A stretch of 64,000 bases of DNA from Fodinibius sp034521915 (GCF_034521915.1 NZ_JAXHLU010000001.1:1-64000); one strand, 5' to 3'. Numbered from the stretch's first letter, positions 43,813-53,998 are shown. Program-made: numbers and translations. The notes: generated by a model not told the origin, from the sequence alone.

Positions 43813-46800
43813 ATGTTAAAACGAGTCATCGATTTTAGTCTAAAACAGAAATTTGTAGCCCTGGCTCTGGTCTTGCTGATGGCCGTCGGGGGTATCTTTT
43901 CATTATCAAATATACCGATCAACTCTCAACCCGATGTTACACCGGTTCAAGTACTGATCATTACCAAGGCCGGGCAATACTCTCCCTATGACGTGGAGCG
44001 GCTGGTAAGCTATCCCATAGAAACCTCCATGAATGGGATTCCAAATGTTAAAGAAGTTCGCTCTATTTCCCAGTTCGGATTATCTGCAGTAACCGTATTA
44101 TTTGAAGAGGGAACCGATATTTATTTTGCCCGTCAGCAAGTAAGCCAACGCGTACAAAGTATTGCGGGCGAACTCCCTGAAGGCGTATCTACACCCAATT
44201 TAGGCCCTATTTCTACGGCTATGGGCGAAATTGTACAGTATGAGGTTAAAGGCAAAAACCATACGCTTACGGAACTCCGAACGATTCAGGACTGGCTAAT
44301 TGCTCCCCAATTAAAAACAGTAGATGGTGTAACTGAAATTAACTCGTTTGGGGGATTTGTCAAGCAGTACGATGTGTCAGTAGATCCTGATCAACTCAGG
44401 AATTTTGGTATTGGTTTAAAGGATGTTACCGAAGCTATTAAAAACAATAATAGCGTATCAGGAGGTAACTTTCTTGAGCACAATCGTGAACAGTATATCA
44501 TACGCGGATTTGGACAAATTTCCAATGCTGACAACATCGAAAATATTATTGTTAAACGATCAGAAGATCGCCCAATCTATGTCAAGGATATCGCGGATGT
44601 AACCATAGGCAAACAACTGCGACAGGGTGCGGTAACGCGGGATGGTGAAGGAGAGATTGTAACCGGTATAGTGATGATGCTTCGCGGCGGAAATGGTCGT
44701 AAAGTGATCGAGGATATGGACCAAAAAATTAATGAGGTCAATAAAAGTTTACCCGAAGGAGTTACGATCGAAAAATTTTATGACCAATCTGATCTCGTTG
44801 ATCGTACGACCGATACTATTGTAACCAACCTCGTAGAAGGCGGCTTTTTTGTGATCGCCGTATTGCTGCTATTGCTCGGTGAAATTACCGGCGCCCTCAT
44901 CGTTGCGGCCGTAATACCGCTGTCCATGCTCTTTGCATTTATTGGGATGGATCAGTTGGGGCTTGCCGCCAACCTCATGAGTTTGGGAGCCATTGACTTT
45001 GGTATGGTCGTCGACGGATCGGTGGTAATGGTTGAGAATATTGTAGAGAAACTGAACAGTGATAAATCCAAGAAGTCGAAACTGCGAATCATCCGTGAGG
45101 CTGCCCATGAGGTGGCCCGCCCTATTTTCTTTGGGGTTTTAATCATCCTGATGGTATATGTACCGGTGATGACCTTTTCCGGCATGGAAGGTATTCTCTT
45201 TCGGCCCATGGCTATAACAGTTGGTGCTGCGGTATTGGGATCACTCATTTTAGCCTTGGTTTATGTTCCCGCCATTTCAGCCATCGTATTCCGTAATGGG
45301 GTAAAAACACGCAAAAATTATGTCATTAACTGGTTAAAGCCACGCTACGAAAAATTTCTCAAGCAAAGCTTGAATAAAAAGGGCATTATTGTCGGTTCGG
45401 CTGTTGCAATATTTGGTATCTCTATCGCTATGATGCCCTTTCTCGGTACTCAGTTTCTGCCGGAGTTAGATGAGGGATCTATCCTGATCGAACAAATACG
45501 CATGCCTTCGGTTACCCTCGATGAATCCGTAGAAAACGCCAATTGGCTGGCAGGTAAACTCACAAAAAATATTCCTGAAATTAAAACAGTCGTACCCAAG
45601 ACGGGACGCTCAGACCTTGCCAATGATTGGATGGGTATTCACCAAACGGATGTTTGGGTCATGCTGCATCCTCGTGATCAGTGGCGTGATGGCATCAACA
45701 AACAGGATATTATTGAGAATATACGACCCTACCTGGAAACTGAACCGGGTCTGTCATATAACTTTACCCAGCCTATCGCCATGCGTGTAGATGAGTTAAC
45801 CAGTGGAGTCAAATCTGATATTGCGGTAAAAATATTCGGGGAAAAACTTGATACGCTCAATGCCTTGGGACAAGAAATATCAGGACTACTCAGCGAACTC
45901 GAGGGCACCGACAACTTTATTATGGAACAGAGTAGCGGACAGCCCTATTACAATATTAAAATCGATCGCGAAGCCGTAGCCACTTATGGTCTCAATGTAA
46001 ATGATGTTCAAAGTGTGATTGAGACAGGGATTGGAGGTAGCACAGCCGGTCAAATTTTTGAAGGGCAGCGCCGCTTTGATATACGAGTGCGTCTCCCGGA
46101 AAACCTGAGAAAGGATTTTCAGGACATCATGGATGTGCCGCTTCAACTGCCCAATGGCGGGTACATCCCGCTTAAAGAAGTCGCCAATATTAATGCCGAA
46201 GAAGGGCCACGGCAAATTTCTCGAGAAAACGGATGGCGTCGAGCCATACTGGGGATAAATATTAAAGACATCGACATCGGTACCTATGTATCCAATTTAC
46301 AAGAAGCTATAAACCAGGAAATTGATATTCCGGCAGGGTATTTTCTGCAATATGGTGGAACGTTTGAAAACCAACAACGAGCCATGAATCATCTCTATAT
46401 CGTTGTGCCCATATCGCTGCTCATTATCATTGGTTTGCTTTATATGATGTTCGGCAAGTTCCGTTTTACTATGCTCATTTTCTTGAATCTGCCGATGGCA
46501 CTATCCGGGGGGATCTTTATTCTATGGATGCGTGGACTTTACCTATCCGTATCAGCCAGTATTGGTTTTGTAGCCCTATTTGGGGTGGCCGTACTCAACG
46601 GTATTGTACTGGTTGCACATCTTAACGACCTGCGTAAAGACGGTATGGACCTTAAACAAGCCGTTATCAAAGGTGCCAGCGACCGGCTGCGTCCCGTACT
46701 GATGACCGCCCTTGTGGCCAGCCTCGGATTTATCCCTATGGCCTTCAATACCGGCCCCGGATCAGAAGTTCAGCGTCCGTTAGCCTCGGTCGTTGTTGGT

Positions 46801-46902
46801 GGACTTGTTACGGCAACGATGCTAACACTACTGGTTCTACCTACAATATATCACTGGATGGAAAAAGGAAAAGATTTAGTCGCAAAAGAAAAACCGTTTT
46901 AA
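43813..46902 (+). CDS. Heavy-metal RND efflux pump (CzcA-like)
   Basis: A 1029-residue inner-membrane pump of the HME-RND group. TM4 (about residues 394-409) contains DFGMVVDGSVVMVEN, the DFGxxVDG...EN pattern with two Asp and a Glu known in divalent-cation pumps such as CzcA; CusA-type Cu/Ag pumps have a different sequence there. So zinc, cobalt, cadmium or nickel export is more likely than copper(I). The N-terminus (FSLKQKFVALALVLLMAVGG, then IPINSQPDVTPVQVLI) is typical. The membrane topology appears complete and the frame is intact. Confidence 0.93.
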   Translation: MLKRVIDFSLKQKFVALALVLLMAVGGIFSLSNIPINSQPDVTPVQVLIITKAGQYSPYDVERLVSYPIETSMNGIPNVKEVRSISQFGLSAVTVLFEEGTDIYFARQQVSQRVQSIAGELPEGVSTPNLGPISTAMGEIVQYEVKGKNHTLTELRTIQDWLIAPQLKTVDGVTEINSFGGFVKQYDVSVDPDQLRNFGIGLKDVTEAIKNNNSVSGGNFLEHNREQYIIRGFGQISNADNIENIIVKRSEDRPIYVKDIADVTIGKQLRQGAVTRDGEGEIVTGIVMMLRGGNGRKVIEDMDQKINEVNKSLPEGVTIEKFYDQSDLVDRTTDTIVTNLVEGGFFVIAVLLLLLGEITGALIVAAVIPLSMLFAFIGMDQLGLAANLMSLGAIDFGMVVDGSVVMVENIVEKLNSDKSKKSKLRIIREAAHEVARPIFFGVLIILMVYVPVMTFSGMEGILFRPMAITVGAAVLGSLILALVYVPAISAIVFRNGVKTRKNYVINWLKPRYEKFLKQSLNKKGIIVGSAVAIFGISIAMMPFLGTQFLPELDEGSILIEQIRMPSVTLDESVENANWLAGKLTKNIPEIKTVVPKTGRSDLANDWMGIHQTDVWVMLHPRDQWRDGINKQDIIENIRPYLETEPGLSYNFTQPIAMRVDELTSGVKSDIAVKIFGEKLDTLNALGQEISGLLSELEGTDNFIMEQSSGQPYYNIKIDREAVATYGLNVNDVQSVIETGIGGSTAGQIFEGQRRFDIRVRLPENLRKDFQDIMDVPLQLPNGGYIPLKEVANINAEEGPRQISRENGWRRAILGINIKDIDIGTYVSNLQEAINQEIDIPAGYFLQYGGTFENQQRAMNHLYIVVPISLLIIIGLLYMMFGKFRFTMLIFLNLPMALSGGIFILWMRGLYLSVSASIGFVALFGVAVLNGIVLVAHLNDLRKDGMDLKQAVIKGASDRLRPVLMTALVASLGFIPMAFNTGPGSEVQRPLASVVVGGLVTATMLTLLVLPTIYHWMEKGKDLVAKEKPF

Positions 46903-46920
46903 TCAAATACCGGAGTTATT

Positions 46921-47427
46921 ATGGAAGCTGATTACCTGCACCTTATCGTTAACCATATTCCCATTTTTAGCGTGGGTTTCGGCCTGCTAATTTTAGGATG
47001 GGGATTAATCAAGAAAAATAATACAGTTCTACAAATTGCACTCACGCTCTTTTTAATTGGGGCTGTAAGTAGCTATGTAGCCATGGAAACCGGTGAAGCA
47101 GCCGAGGACATTGTCGAAGAACTCAATGTAGCCTCTCATGATGTAATTCATGAACACGAAGAAGCCGCAGAGATCGCCTTTTGGTTCACCATTTTAACTG
47201 GGGTCATAAGTGTCGTGGGATTTTTTGCCCTCTCCTATAATATCCGCTGGCAAAATACCCTCTTTGGGATACTGGCTATTTCAGCATTAATATCCTTGGG
47301 AACGCTGTTATACACCGCTTACCAGGGAGGCAAGATTTTTCATTCCAAGGATCAAACGAGCAGTGTTATCCAGCTACCTGCACAAAACTCGTATAACGAT
47401 GTACCTGTGATCAATCATCTAACGTAA
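46921..47427 (+). CDS. Small membrane protein of the metal RND operon
   Basis: A 168-residue protein with four hydrophobic segments and a His/Glu-rich loop between the second and third (ASHDVIHEHEEAAEIAFW). That loop could bind divalent metals. It starts 18 bp after the pump gene and is therefore in the same operon. Similar DUF2231-like proteins often follow CzcA-type genes in Bacteroidetes. Function is not established; a metal-handling or sensing role is inferred from the loop and context. Confidence 0.7.
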   Translation: MEADYLHLIVNHIPIFSVGFGLLILGWGLIKKNNTVLQIALTLFLIGAVSSYVAMETGEAAEDIVEELNVASHDVIHEHEEAAEIAFWFTILTGVISVVGFFALSYNIRWQNTLFGILAISALISLGTLLYTAYQGGKIFHSKDQTSSVIQLPAQNSYNDVPVINHLT

Positions 47428-47526
47428 CAAGTAGAATCAACATTTATCACAGTTACATTTCTATTCTTTCAATGGAGTGATAGGCTAATTCTATCTGCCT
47501 TATAAGAAATATATCTGAGTCCTTAA

Positions 47527-47555
47527 TTGATATAAGCAGAATATAAAACTATATT
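47527..47555 (+). promoter_or_regulatory. Promoter of the drug RND operon
   Basis: TTGATA at 47527-47532 and TATATT at 47550-47555 are separated by 17 bp, a good sigma-70-type arrangement. The TetR operator follows directly. The same TATATT plus GTGAGTGAA order is found in front of tetR. Confidence 0.6.
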
Positions 47556-47571
47556 GTGAGTGAACACTCAC
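47556..47571 (+). promoter_or_regulatory. TetR operator upstream of the drug RND operon
   Basis: GTGAGTGAACACTCAC, with 7-bp perfect arms around AA. It overlaps the expected transcription start and is matched in part by the site upstream of tetR at 53864-53879. Binding there would block the promoter. Confidence 0.75.
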
Positions 47572-47590
47572 TTTAAGCAATAGAACTATA

Positions 47591-48910
47591 TTGGTACGAA
47601 TAACTTTTATCAGCCTGCTGGTATTTTTGGGATTTTCTGCCGTCACGCTTGCCCAGGAAAAACCGATCTCTTTAGCGGAAGCCATTGATCGTTCTTTGGA
47701 AAATGCTACCCATACGCGCATCGCCAAAGCAAATAAAGAAGCGGCCGAAGCAGGTAGCGGAATACTTTCTTCGGACTATATCCCAACCATAAACAGCAGC
47801 TTTTCATACACTCGCTCACAATATCCACAAATTGTAACTCCTATTCGTGCTCAAGGCGCTTTTCCTCCCCTCGATGATCAGCTTTATGAAGCCAATATAC
47901 AGGCCAACTGGGAAATTTTTGATTTCGGTGAAAGTCGGGCAATGCGCCGAAAAGCAAAAGCACTGGCTGATGCGGCCAATATAAAATATGAGTTGGCCCG
48001 AATGGAGACCATTGAGTCAACGGCCTCGGCATATATTCAATTACACCAGCTTAAAGAATTAAAGAAGGTACAAGATGAACGCATTCAGACCCTCAAAAAA
48101 GACAAGGAACAATTAAAAGCTCTATATCGGGAGGGACGAATAGCAGAAGTGGATCTATTAAAAATTGATGATGCAATAGTGGAAGCAGAAACAGCTGTGA
48201 TAACGACCGAAAATAATATTGACCAGTTGTTACAAGAACTATCTGATGACCTGGGACTTGAGCATCAATTGAATCCGGATGATATTGCCCCGCTGACCTT
48301 TAACGAAGAGGTTCTGTTTAATCCGGATCATGCCACAGTAGATAACGCTCCGAGTATTTCGGCGGCAAAAGAGCAAAAAAAGGCAGCAGATCTCGAAGCT
48401 CGTGCTTCGTACAGGGCTTTTTTACCCCAACTCAATCTTTTTGCAACTGAACTACTTAGAACAGGAAGTGAGTTCGAAATAGATGATCAATGGATGGTTG
48501 GTATACGTTTTAATATCCCGCTGTTTGCCGGCAAAAGAATTGTTAATAACCAGGTCAAAAAGAAAGAGGCAAAATCACAGCAAATCCAGCTGGAGCAAAC
48601 GCGTCAACAATATCGTCAACAGCTAAATAAGCTGACCAATGCCCAATTTGAAACCCAGAAACGTATTCAATCAACAAAGACACGTACTAAGTATTTAGAG
48701 GAGACTTATCGTATTGAATCCAAATCGTACACACAGGGGCGCAGCACATTAACCGATTTGCTTACAACAGAGTCAAAATTAAACAGCGTACGTGCAGAAC
48801 TAATCGCAATGCGTGCCCAACTCAGAATATTGAATCTCAACATTGCCGTATTAACAGGAGAATTAAATAAAGAAATAGCCATTAAATTGGCAGAAGGTAA
48901 GTCGTTATGA
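47591..48910 (+). CDS. TolC-family outer-membrane channel (drug RND operon)
   Basis: A 439-residue outer membrane factor beginning at TTG 47591; no in-frame ATG lies near enough to include the signal peptide (ITFISLLVFLGFSAVTLAQE). The two helical-barrel repeats are visible (ISLAEAIDRSLENATHTRIA; EAGSGILSSDYIPTINSSFS and ASYRAFLPQLNLFATELLRT; SYTQGRSTLTDLLTTESKL). It is the first gene of a tripartite exporter and overlaps the adaptor gene by 4 bp (ATGA at 48907). It sits 20 bp after the TetR operator. Confidence 0.92.
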   Translation: MVRITFISLLVFLGFSAVTLAQEKPISLAEAIDRSLENATHTRIAKANKEAAEAGSGILSSDYIPTINSSFSYTRSQYPQIVTPIRAQGAFPPLDDQLYEANIQANWEIFDFGESRAMRRKAKALADAANIKYELARMETIESTASAYIQLHQLKELKKVQDERIQTLKKDKEQLKALYREGRIAEVDLLKIDDAIVEAETAVITTENNIDQLLQELSDDLGLEHQLNPDDIAPLTFNEEVLFNPDHATVDNAPSISAAKEQKKAADLEARASYRAFLPQLNLFATELLRTGSEFEIDDQWMVGIRFNIPLFAGKRIVNNQVKKKEAKSQQIQLEQTRQQYRQQLNKLTNAQFETQKRIQSTKTRTKYLEETYRIESKSYTQGRSTLTDLLTTESKLNSVRAELIAMRAQLRILNLNIAVLTGELNKEIAIKLAEGKSL

Positions 48911-50025
48911 ACATGAAAAAGAAAGATATTTTAACCGTTTTTATAATAGCATTTTTGGGAACAGCAGCTATATTATGGATTACTGCTGACACTTCATCTG
49001 CAGATCAGCAAGAGAATACTAATCAGGATGCTGCTGTAGCCGTTGAAATCACCAAACCGGTTGTCAAAACTATTGCCGATCACCTTCCCTACCTGGGAAC
49101 GGTAGCTGGCACAAAAGACGGAAACCTTTCCTTTCGTATTGGTGGAACACTTAACCAAATATACGTTGAGGAAGGGGAAAACGTACAACAGGGGCAGCTT
49201 TTGGCAACAGTAGCTGTACCCGAACTGGATGCTCAGCTAAGACGGGCGCAAAGTGAGCTTAACAAAGCTAAATCCTCAAAAGCTTTCTGGGAACGGGAAG
49301 TCTCTACAGACAGCACGCTTTATAAAGATGGAGCCATCTCACAAACAGTATTTAACAAAACGGCCTTTAACTACGAGCAAGCATTGAGCAGTTTCCACGC
49401 CGCAAAGGCCGCCCTAGAGGAGGTCCGAGAACGAAAAAAACAAACACAGCTACATGCACCCGCAAAAGGGACGATCGGGTCAATTATGATTCGTGAAGGC
49501 AGCAATGTTGGGCCCAATCAGCCGGTCTTCTTTTTTCACCAAGGCGAACCGACTGTGTATGCAGATGTATTGGCTCAGGATATTCAGAAAGGAATTAAGG
49601 TAGGTAGTTCAGTAACAGCAAAACTTAGCGATAGTACAATAACGGGGACCGTAGAGCGAATGGATGCCCGGGCCAAACCGCCTTTTCGAAGCGTCCGAGT
49701 ATTTACCTCTTTCCCTGACAACGCTTTTGAGGGGCGTCGCTCAGGGACAGGTGTTACCCTTACTTTTGAGGTTAACAAACAAGAGGATGCCCTGTTAGTT
49801 CCTCTCTCTTCGGTCGATTTAAGAGGCGATCAACCGCGCCTTTTCAAAATCACCAATCAAATGACGGTCGAAGCCATACCGGTAACACTGGGTATTCAAG
49901 ATGGTGAACTACGTCAGGCTGAAGGCGAGATTTCCCATAACGATAAAATTGTCAGTTCCGGAGTTAATAATGTTGATCCCGGCGACCGTGTAGAAATCAT
50001 CCGAGAAATAACATTGAATAATTAA
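48907..50025 (+). CDS. RND adaptor (HlyD/AcrA-like membrane fusion protein)
   Basis: A 372-residue adaptor with one N-terminal membrane segment (ILTVFIIAFLGTAAILWITA). Lipoyl-like halves GNLSFRIGGTLNQIYVEEGE and THLHAPAKGTIGSIMIREGS-like sequences (QLHAPAKGTIGSIMIREGSN) are joined by a short hairpin (LRRAQSELNKAKSSKAFWER). The C-terminal domain ends in NVDPGDRVEIIREI. It connects the TolC-like channel and the pump encoded on either side. Translationally coupled to the upstream gene. Confidence 0.92.
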   Translation: MNMKKKDILTVFIIAFLGTAAILWITADTSSADQQENTNQDAAVAVEITKPVVKTIADHLPYLGTVAGTKDGNLSFRIGGTLNQIYVEEGENVQQGQLLATVAVPELDAQLRRAQSELNKAKSSKAFWEREVSTDSTLYKDGAISQTVFNKTAFNYEQALSSFHAAKAALEEVRERKKQTQLHAPAKGTIGSIMIREGSNVGPNQPVFFFHQGEPTVYADVLAQDIQKGIKVGSSVTAKLSDSTITGTVERMDARAKPPFRSVRVFTSFPDNAFEGRRSGTGVTLTFEVNKQEDALLVPLSSVDLRGDQPRLFKITNQMTVEAIPVTLGIQDGELRQAEGEISHNDKIVSSGVNNVDPGDRVEIIREITLNN

Positions 50026-50046
50026 TTATTTAAGATTAGCAACATT

Positions 50047-53000
50047 ATGAACTGGGCAGGATTCTCAATAAAAAACAGGTACACCATTTATGCGCTGATG
50101 CTCGCGATCCTAATATTTGGCGCACAATCTTATTATACGCTTCCAATATCACTTTTCCCTGATACTACTGCCCCTATTGTTACCGTCATCACTCAGTACC
50201 CGGGTGCTACTGCAGTAGATGTAGCCGATAAGGTCTCCGAAGATTTAGAGGAGGAAATAGCGGCCCTTGACGGCATTGCAGAAGTAACATCCAGCTCACA
50301 AGACGGCCTTTCCGTAATAACGGCTGAGTTTCATTATGATGTTAGTGTGGATTTAGCTGCGGTTGATGTTCAAAATGCCGTCAGCCGTATTCGCGGCAGC
50401 CTGCCCGAATCTATCGCTGAGCCGCGCGTCTTAAAAATGGATTCCAGCGACAAACCTGTAATTACCCTTGGGGTAAGTTCCGCCGAGAGTGGCTTAAAAG
50501 AGGTGCGTGAAATTGCTGATGAACAGATCGCCCCTGCCCTTCAGCGTCTGCGCGGGGTTGCCGCAGTCGATATTTTTGGCGGATACCGCCGGCAGATTAA
50601 TGTTTCGATAGATCGCGACCGCATGGCCGCTGCAAACATAACACTAAGCACAATCAGCCAGGCTATAAAAACAGCCAATATTTCAAAGCCGCTGGGTAGT
50701 ATTGAAAATAAACGACGTGAAGTGCTGCTGCGCTTTGATGAACCATTAATCAATGCCGAACAAATCAAGGGTATTCCTATAAAAAATGAGAATAATCAGC
50801 GCTTGCTCGTAGGCGATATTGCTGAAGTAGAAGACGGAGTAGCTGATCCCAAGAGTGCATTCATAGCAAACGGGACTGAAGTGGTTGCTATACAGGTCTT
50901 AGAGCAAGATGAAGCAAACACGGTTGATGTAGTGGACCGCGTTAGAGCTAAACTACCTGATTTAAGGAAACAATACCCCGGCCTGACTTTTGAAGTTGCC
51001 AATGAACAAGCCTCTTTTACCAAACAGGTGACAACAAATATGGCTTCATCTACTGCATTGGCTCTTTTTCTGGCTTCGTTGATAATTTTCGGGTTTCTGG
51101 CAAGTATTCGCCGAGCCTTTATCGTAAGTATTGCCATGCCCATGAGTTTTATGCTTACATTTGCTTTAATGAAGCTCAGCGCCATGGAGCTGAATCTGGT
51201 AACACTTTCGGCTGTTATTCTAGCAGTCGGCTTAGTTGTTGACGGAGCCGTAGTGGTTATTGAGAATATCAGCCGCAATTATGAGGAAAAAGATTATTCA
51301 ATTAAAGAAGCCGCTATAGAGGGTACATCGGAGGTATTTTTTGCTGTACTTGTGGGCGTTGCCACCACAATTATAGTACTCATTCCCTTTCAATTTATTA
51401 CTGGTTTCGTGGGAAAGGTTTTCGGTCCGCTTTCACTCACTATGATGTTTGCTTTCGGAGCATCTCTCCTGATGTCGGTCACTCTTATCCCATTATTATT
51501 CTTCTTATTTGAGCGAAACGAAACCAAACTTGATTTATGGATTAAAAAAATTATTAATCCTTTTACACGTGGAATGGATAAGTTGCGTAACGGTTATCTT
51601 TTTTTACTGAATTGGTCGTTAAATCACCGCGCCATCCTTCTCACGGGCACCCTGTTTATCTTTATCGGAAGTTTAGCGCTGTTGGCTTCAAGAGGCATGG
51701 AGGTATTGCCCAAACTGGATTCCGGAACATTCTTCATCTCCGTTGAAGCAGAAGCGGGTAGCTCTTTTAAAAAAACAAAATCCATTGTCCGTGATATTGA
51801 AGACCTGCTCAATGAAGACTCAGATGTAATAAATTACACTTCCAAAATTGGATTTGAACCGGATGCCAAATTTTTTGGCGACGCCGGTGCCATGGGCGTT
51901 CAGCAGGCATTTATGGTCGTTGATTTAACTTCCCGAAAAGAAAGAGAACGTTCCATCTGGGATGTTATAGAGCAACTGAGAGAAAAAATAAGGCATATTC
52001 CTGGCATCCGTACGGCTGTACTCAAATCTATGGGCGGCACCGCAAAGAGCACCACAACTGCTCCCATTGATGTACGAATATCGGGGCCCGATCTCAATCA
52101 ACTTAATAAACTGGCAAAAGATGTAGCTGACCGTGTACGCAAAGTCGATGGAGCTACTAATATCTATCGTCAGTGGACACTCGAACGTCCCGAAGTGCAA
52201 TTTACCGTGGATCGACTGAACACCGCTTACTATGGGTTAACACCCGGTTATATCGCCCAGGAAACATTTGCGGCGGTAGACGGACTGCCCGTTACCCAGC
52301 TGGATGCCCCCGATGGGACTGATCCCAATATTGTAGTTCGATATGATTCTACGCAGCGAAAAGTCCTCGATGATGTGCTAAAAACCAAACTAAAAACTGG
52401 TTTACCGCTCTCATCGGTTGCAAAAACAGATGTGCAGCTTGCTCCCAATCTTATCACACGGGAGAATCTTATAAGAACAGCCGACGTGTTGGGATTTACT
52501 CACGATCGCCCTTTTAGTCATGTTATCGCTGATATTGAATCTACCATTTCAGAAATGCAAGTTCCGAAAGGATATGATTTAAAAGTAACCGGAGAAAACT
52601 CAGATCTTAAGGAAACCCGGTCACAAATGTTGACCGCGCTGCTTTCCGCTTTCATCGCTGTATATCTGCTAATGGTAGCTCAATTTAGCTCATTTATTCA
52701 TCCTGTTACAGTCATGCTTGCAATACCGCTTGTAGTTGTTGGGGCTGCTCTCGGATTATTTATCACTGGAAAAGTAATCTCTATGCCGGTTTTAATAGGC
52801 TTCGTTCTGCTCATTGGTATTGCCGTCAACAATTCAGTCATTCTTATAGATTTTATTTTACATCAAATGGAAGGAAGCAGTCGTGACGAAATTGTCAAAA
52901 AATCGGTATCGGTTCGGTTTCGTCCTATTATGATGACCACCTTCTCAACGGTTCTGGGTATGCTACCCCTGGCCCTTGAACTGGCGCTTGGTGCCGAACG

Positions 53001-53130
53001 ATTTTCACCCATGGCCATCGTTATTATAGGTGGACTCACAACTTCAAGCTTACTTACAATGGTGGTGGTTCCGGTCTTTTATACGGTCATGGATGATCTC
53101 ACAAACAAACTGAGCTTGAAAACCTCCTGA
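50047..53130 (+). CDS. RND efflux pump, AcrB-type
   Basis: A 1027-residue inner-membrane pump. The N-terminus (FSIKNRYTIYALMLAILIFG; LPISLFPDTTAPIVTVITQY) is of the hydrophobe/amphiphile group. TM4 near residue 395-410 has VGLVVDGAVVVIENISR; the second Asp of the AcrB DD pair is a Gly here, as in many Bacteroidetes pumps. Complete topology, including VGENSDLKETRSQMLTALL-like second-half entry and a C-terminal VVPVFYTVMDDL. Probably exports drugs or lipophilic compounds. Controlled by the convergent tetR gene, to judge from shared operators. Confidence 0.93.
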   Translation: MNWAGFSIKNRYTIYALMLAILIFGAQSYYTLPISLFPDTTAPIVTVITQYPGATAVDVADKVSEDLEEEIAALDGIAEVTSSSQDGLSVITAEFHYDVSVDLAAVDVQNAVSRIRGSLPESIAEPRVLKMDSSDKPVITLGVSSAESGLKEVREIADEQIAPALQRLRGVAAVDIFGGYRRQINVSIDRDRMAAANITLSTISQAIKTANISKPLGSIENKRREVLLRFDEPLINAEQIKGIPIKNENNQRLLVGDIAEVEDGVADPKSAFIANGTEVVAIQVLEQDEANTVDVVDRVRAKLPDLRKQYPGLTFEVANEQASFTKQVTTNMASSTALALFLASLIIFGFLASIRRAFIVSIAMPMSFMLTFALMKLSAMELNLVTLSAVILAVGLVVDGAVVVIENISRNYEEKDYSIKEAAIEGTSEVFFAVLVGVATTIIVLIPFQFITGFVGKVFGPLSLTMMFAFGASLLMSVTLIPLLFFLFERNETKLDLWIKKIINPFTRGMDKLRNGYLFLLNWSLNHRAILLTGTLFIFIGSLALLASRGMEVLPKLDSGTFFISVEAEAGSSFKKTKSIVRDIEDLLNEDSDVINYTSKIGFEPDAKFFGDAGAMGVQQAFMVVDLTSRKERERSIWDVIEQLREKIRHIPGIRTAVLKSMGGTAKSTTTAPIDVRISGPDLNQLNKLAKDVADRVRKVDGATNIYRQWTLERPEVQFTVDRLNTAYYGLTPGYIAQETFAAVDGLPVTQLDAPDGTDPNIVVRYDSTQRKVLDDVLKTKLKTGLPLSSVAKTDVQLAPNLITRENLIRTADVLGFTHDRPFSHVIADIESTISEMQVPKGYDLKVTGENSDLKETRSQMLTALLSAFIAVYLLMVAQFSSFIHPVTVMLAIPLVVVGAALGLFITGKVISMPVLIGFVLLIGIAVNNSVILIDFILHQMEGSSRDEIVKKSVSVRFRPIMMTTFSTVLGMLPLALELALGAERFSPMAIVIIGGLTTSSLLTMVVVPVFYTVMDDLTNKLSLKTS

Positions 53131-53185
53131 TGTATTTCTAAAAGAATTTATCCACATCCCATACCCTAGATCCCTAACAAGAACC

Positions 53186-53223
53186 AAATGTCTCCGGTTG
53201 ATAGCCGGGGGCATTTCTTTTTT
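53186..53223. terminator. Terminator between the pump and tetR
   Basis: AAATGTCTCCGG, loop TTGATAG, CCGGGGGCATTT: a 12-bp stem with two G-T pairs, followed by CTTTTTT. It lies between convergent genes and may serve both. Confidence 0.88.
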
Positions 53224-53266
53224 AAAACCGCACGTACAAGCACCAAGTAGAAAAAACTAAAATTTC

Positions 53267-53836
53267 CTAACTTTTCAGCATTCGCAAAACGGCTTGTACT
53301 GTTTCTTCAATCACTTGCTCGGGCTTTAGTGATATCATATTTCGCTGCGTAAATATAATACTTCGCTGAACCATCCCTATCAACCACGCGACAACAATAG
53401 TTGGATCTTCCAAACTTTGAAAGACGCCTTGTTCCTGTCCGTCTTGTAAGATATCAATAAATATATCCTTAGGCAGCGGCTTTGAGAGCATCTCTTTGGT
53501 AATGATTTCTTCGCGATGATTGGCAATCAAAAGATAGGAAAACTCTCGTTCGTGATTAAAAGCAAATTCAAAAATCGTCCGTACCAATATTTCAATCTGT
53601 TGCTCCGGGCTTTTTTCACTTGCTACCTTCTCCTTCAGAGTATTTCGAAATTGGGTAGCACAATTTAAAAATATTGTACGAGCAAGATCATTTTTACTCT
53701 TAAAATGGCGATAGATATTGCCCTCAGCCGTATCTGCCCCCTCGGCAATAGAACGAATGGAGGTCGCATCAATACCTTTGGATACGAAAAGTTCTAACGC
53801 TGTTTCTACAATTGCCTGTTTTTTTGTAACTGCCAA
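53267..53836 (-). CDS. TetR-family repressor
   Basis: A 189-residue regulator. The N-terminal HTH reads KKQAIVETALELFVSKGIDA, ATSIRSIAEGADTAEGNIYR and HFKSKNDLARTIF, the standard TetR_N pattern. The C-terminal half is helical and should bind the ligand. The start is TTG at 53836; a stop lies upstream in frame and no ATG fits. A 16-bp site at 53864-53879 shares the half-site GTGAGTGAA with the palindrome upstream of the RND operon, so it likely represses both itself and the pump. Confidence 0.92.
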   Translation of the reverse strand: MAVTKKQAIVETALELFVSKGIDATSIRSIAEGADTAEGNIYRHFKSKNDLARTIFLNCATQFRNTLKEKVASEKSPEQQIEILVRTIFEFAFNHEREFSYLLIANHREEIITKEMLSKPLPKDIFIDILQDGQEQGVFQSLEDPTIVVAWLIGMVQRSIIFTQRNMISLKPEQVIEETVQAVLRMLKS

Positions 53837-53863
53837 TGGATCAAAATATTTATTTTATAAAAT

Positions 53864-53879
53864 GCGAATATTCACTCAC
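53864..53879 (-). promoter_or_regulatory. TetR operator in front of tetR
   Basis: On the minus strand it reads GTGAGTGAATATTCGC: one half-site is identical to that at 47556, the other is degenerate. TATATT stands directly before it, as at the RND promoter, giving a 15-bp identity (TATATTGTGAGTGAA). Confidence 0.75.
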
Positions 53880-53998
53880 AATATACTGAATTTTTAACTG
53901 TTCTTGATTAAAATGGTGAAAAATTAATCTGCTGAAATTCGCCTTTTTAAACAGGAAAAAATCACTTTTAATCTTTAAAAGAATAACGGCATTTCGTA

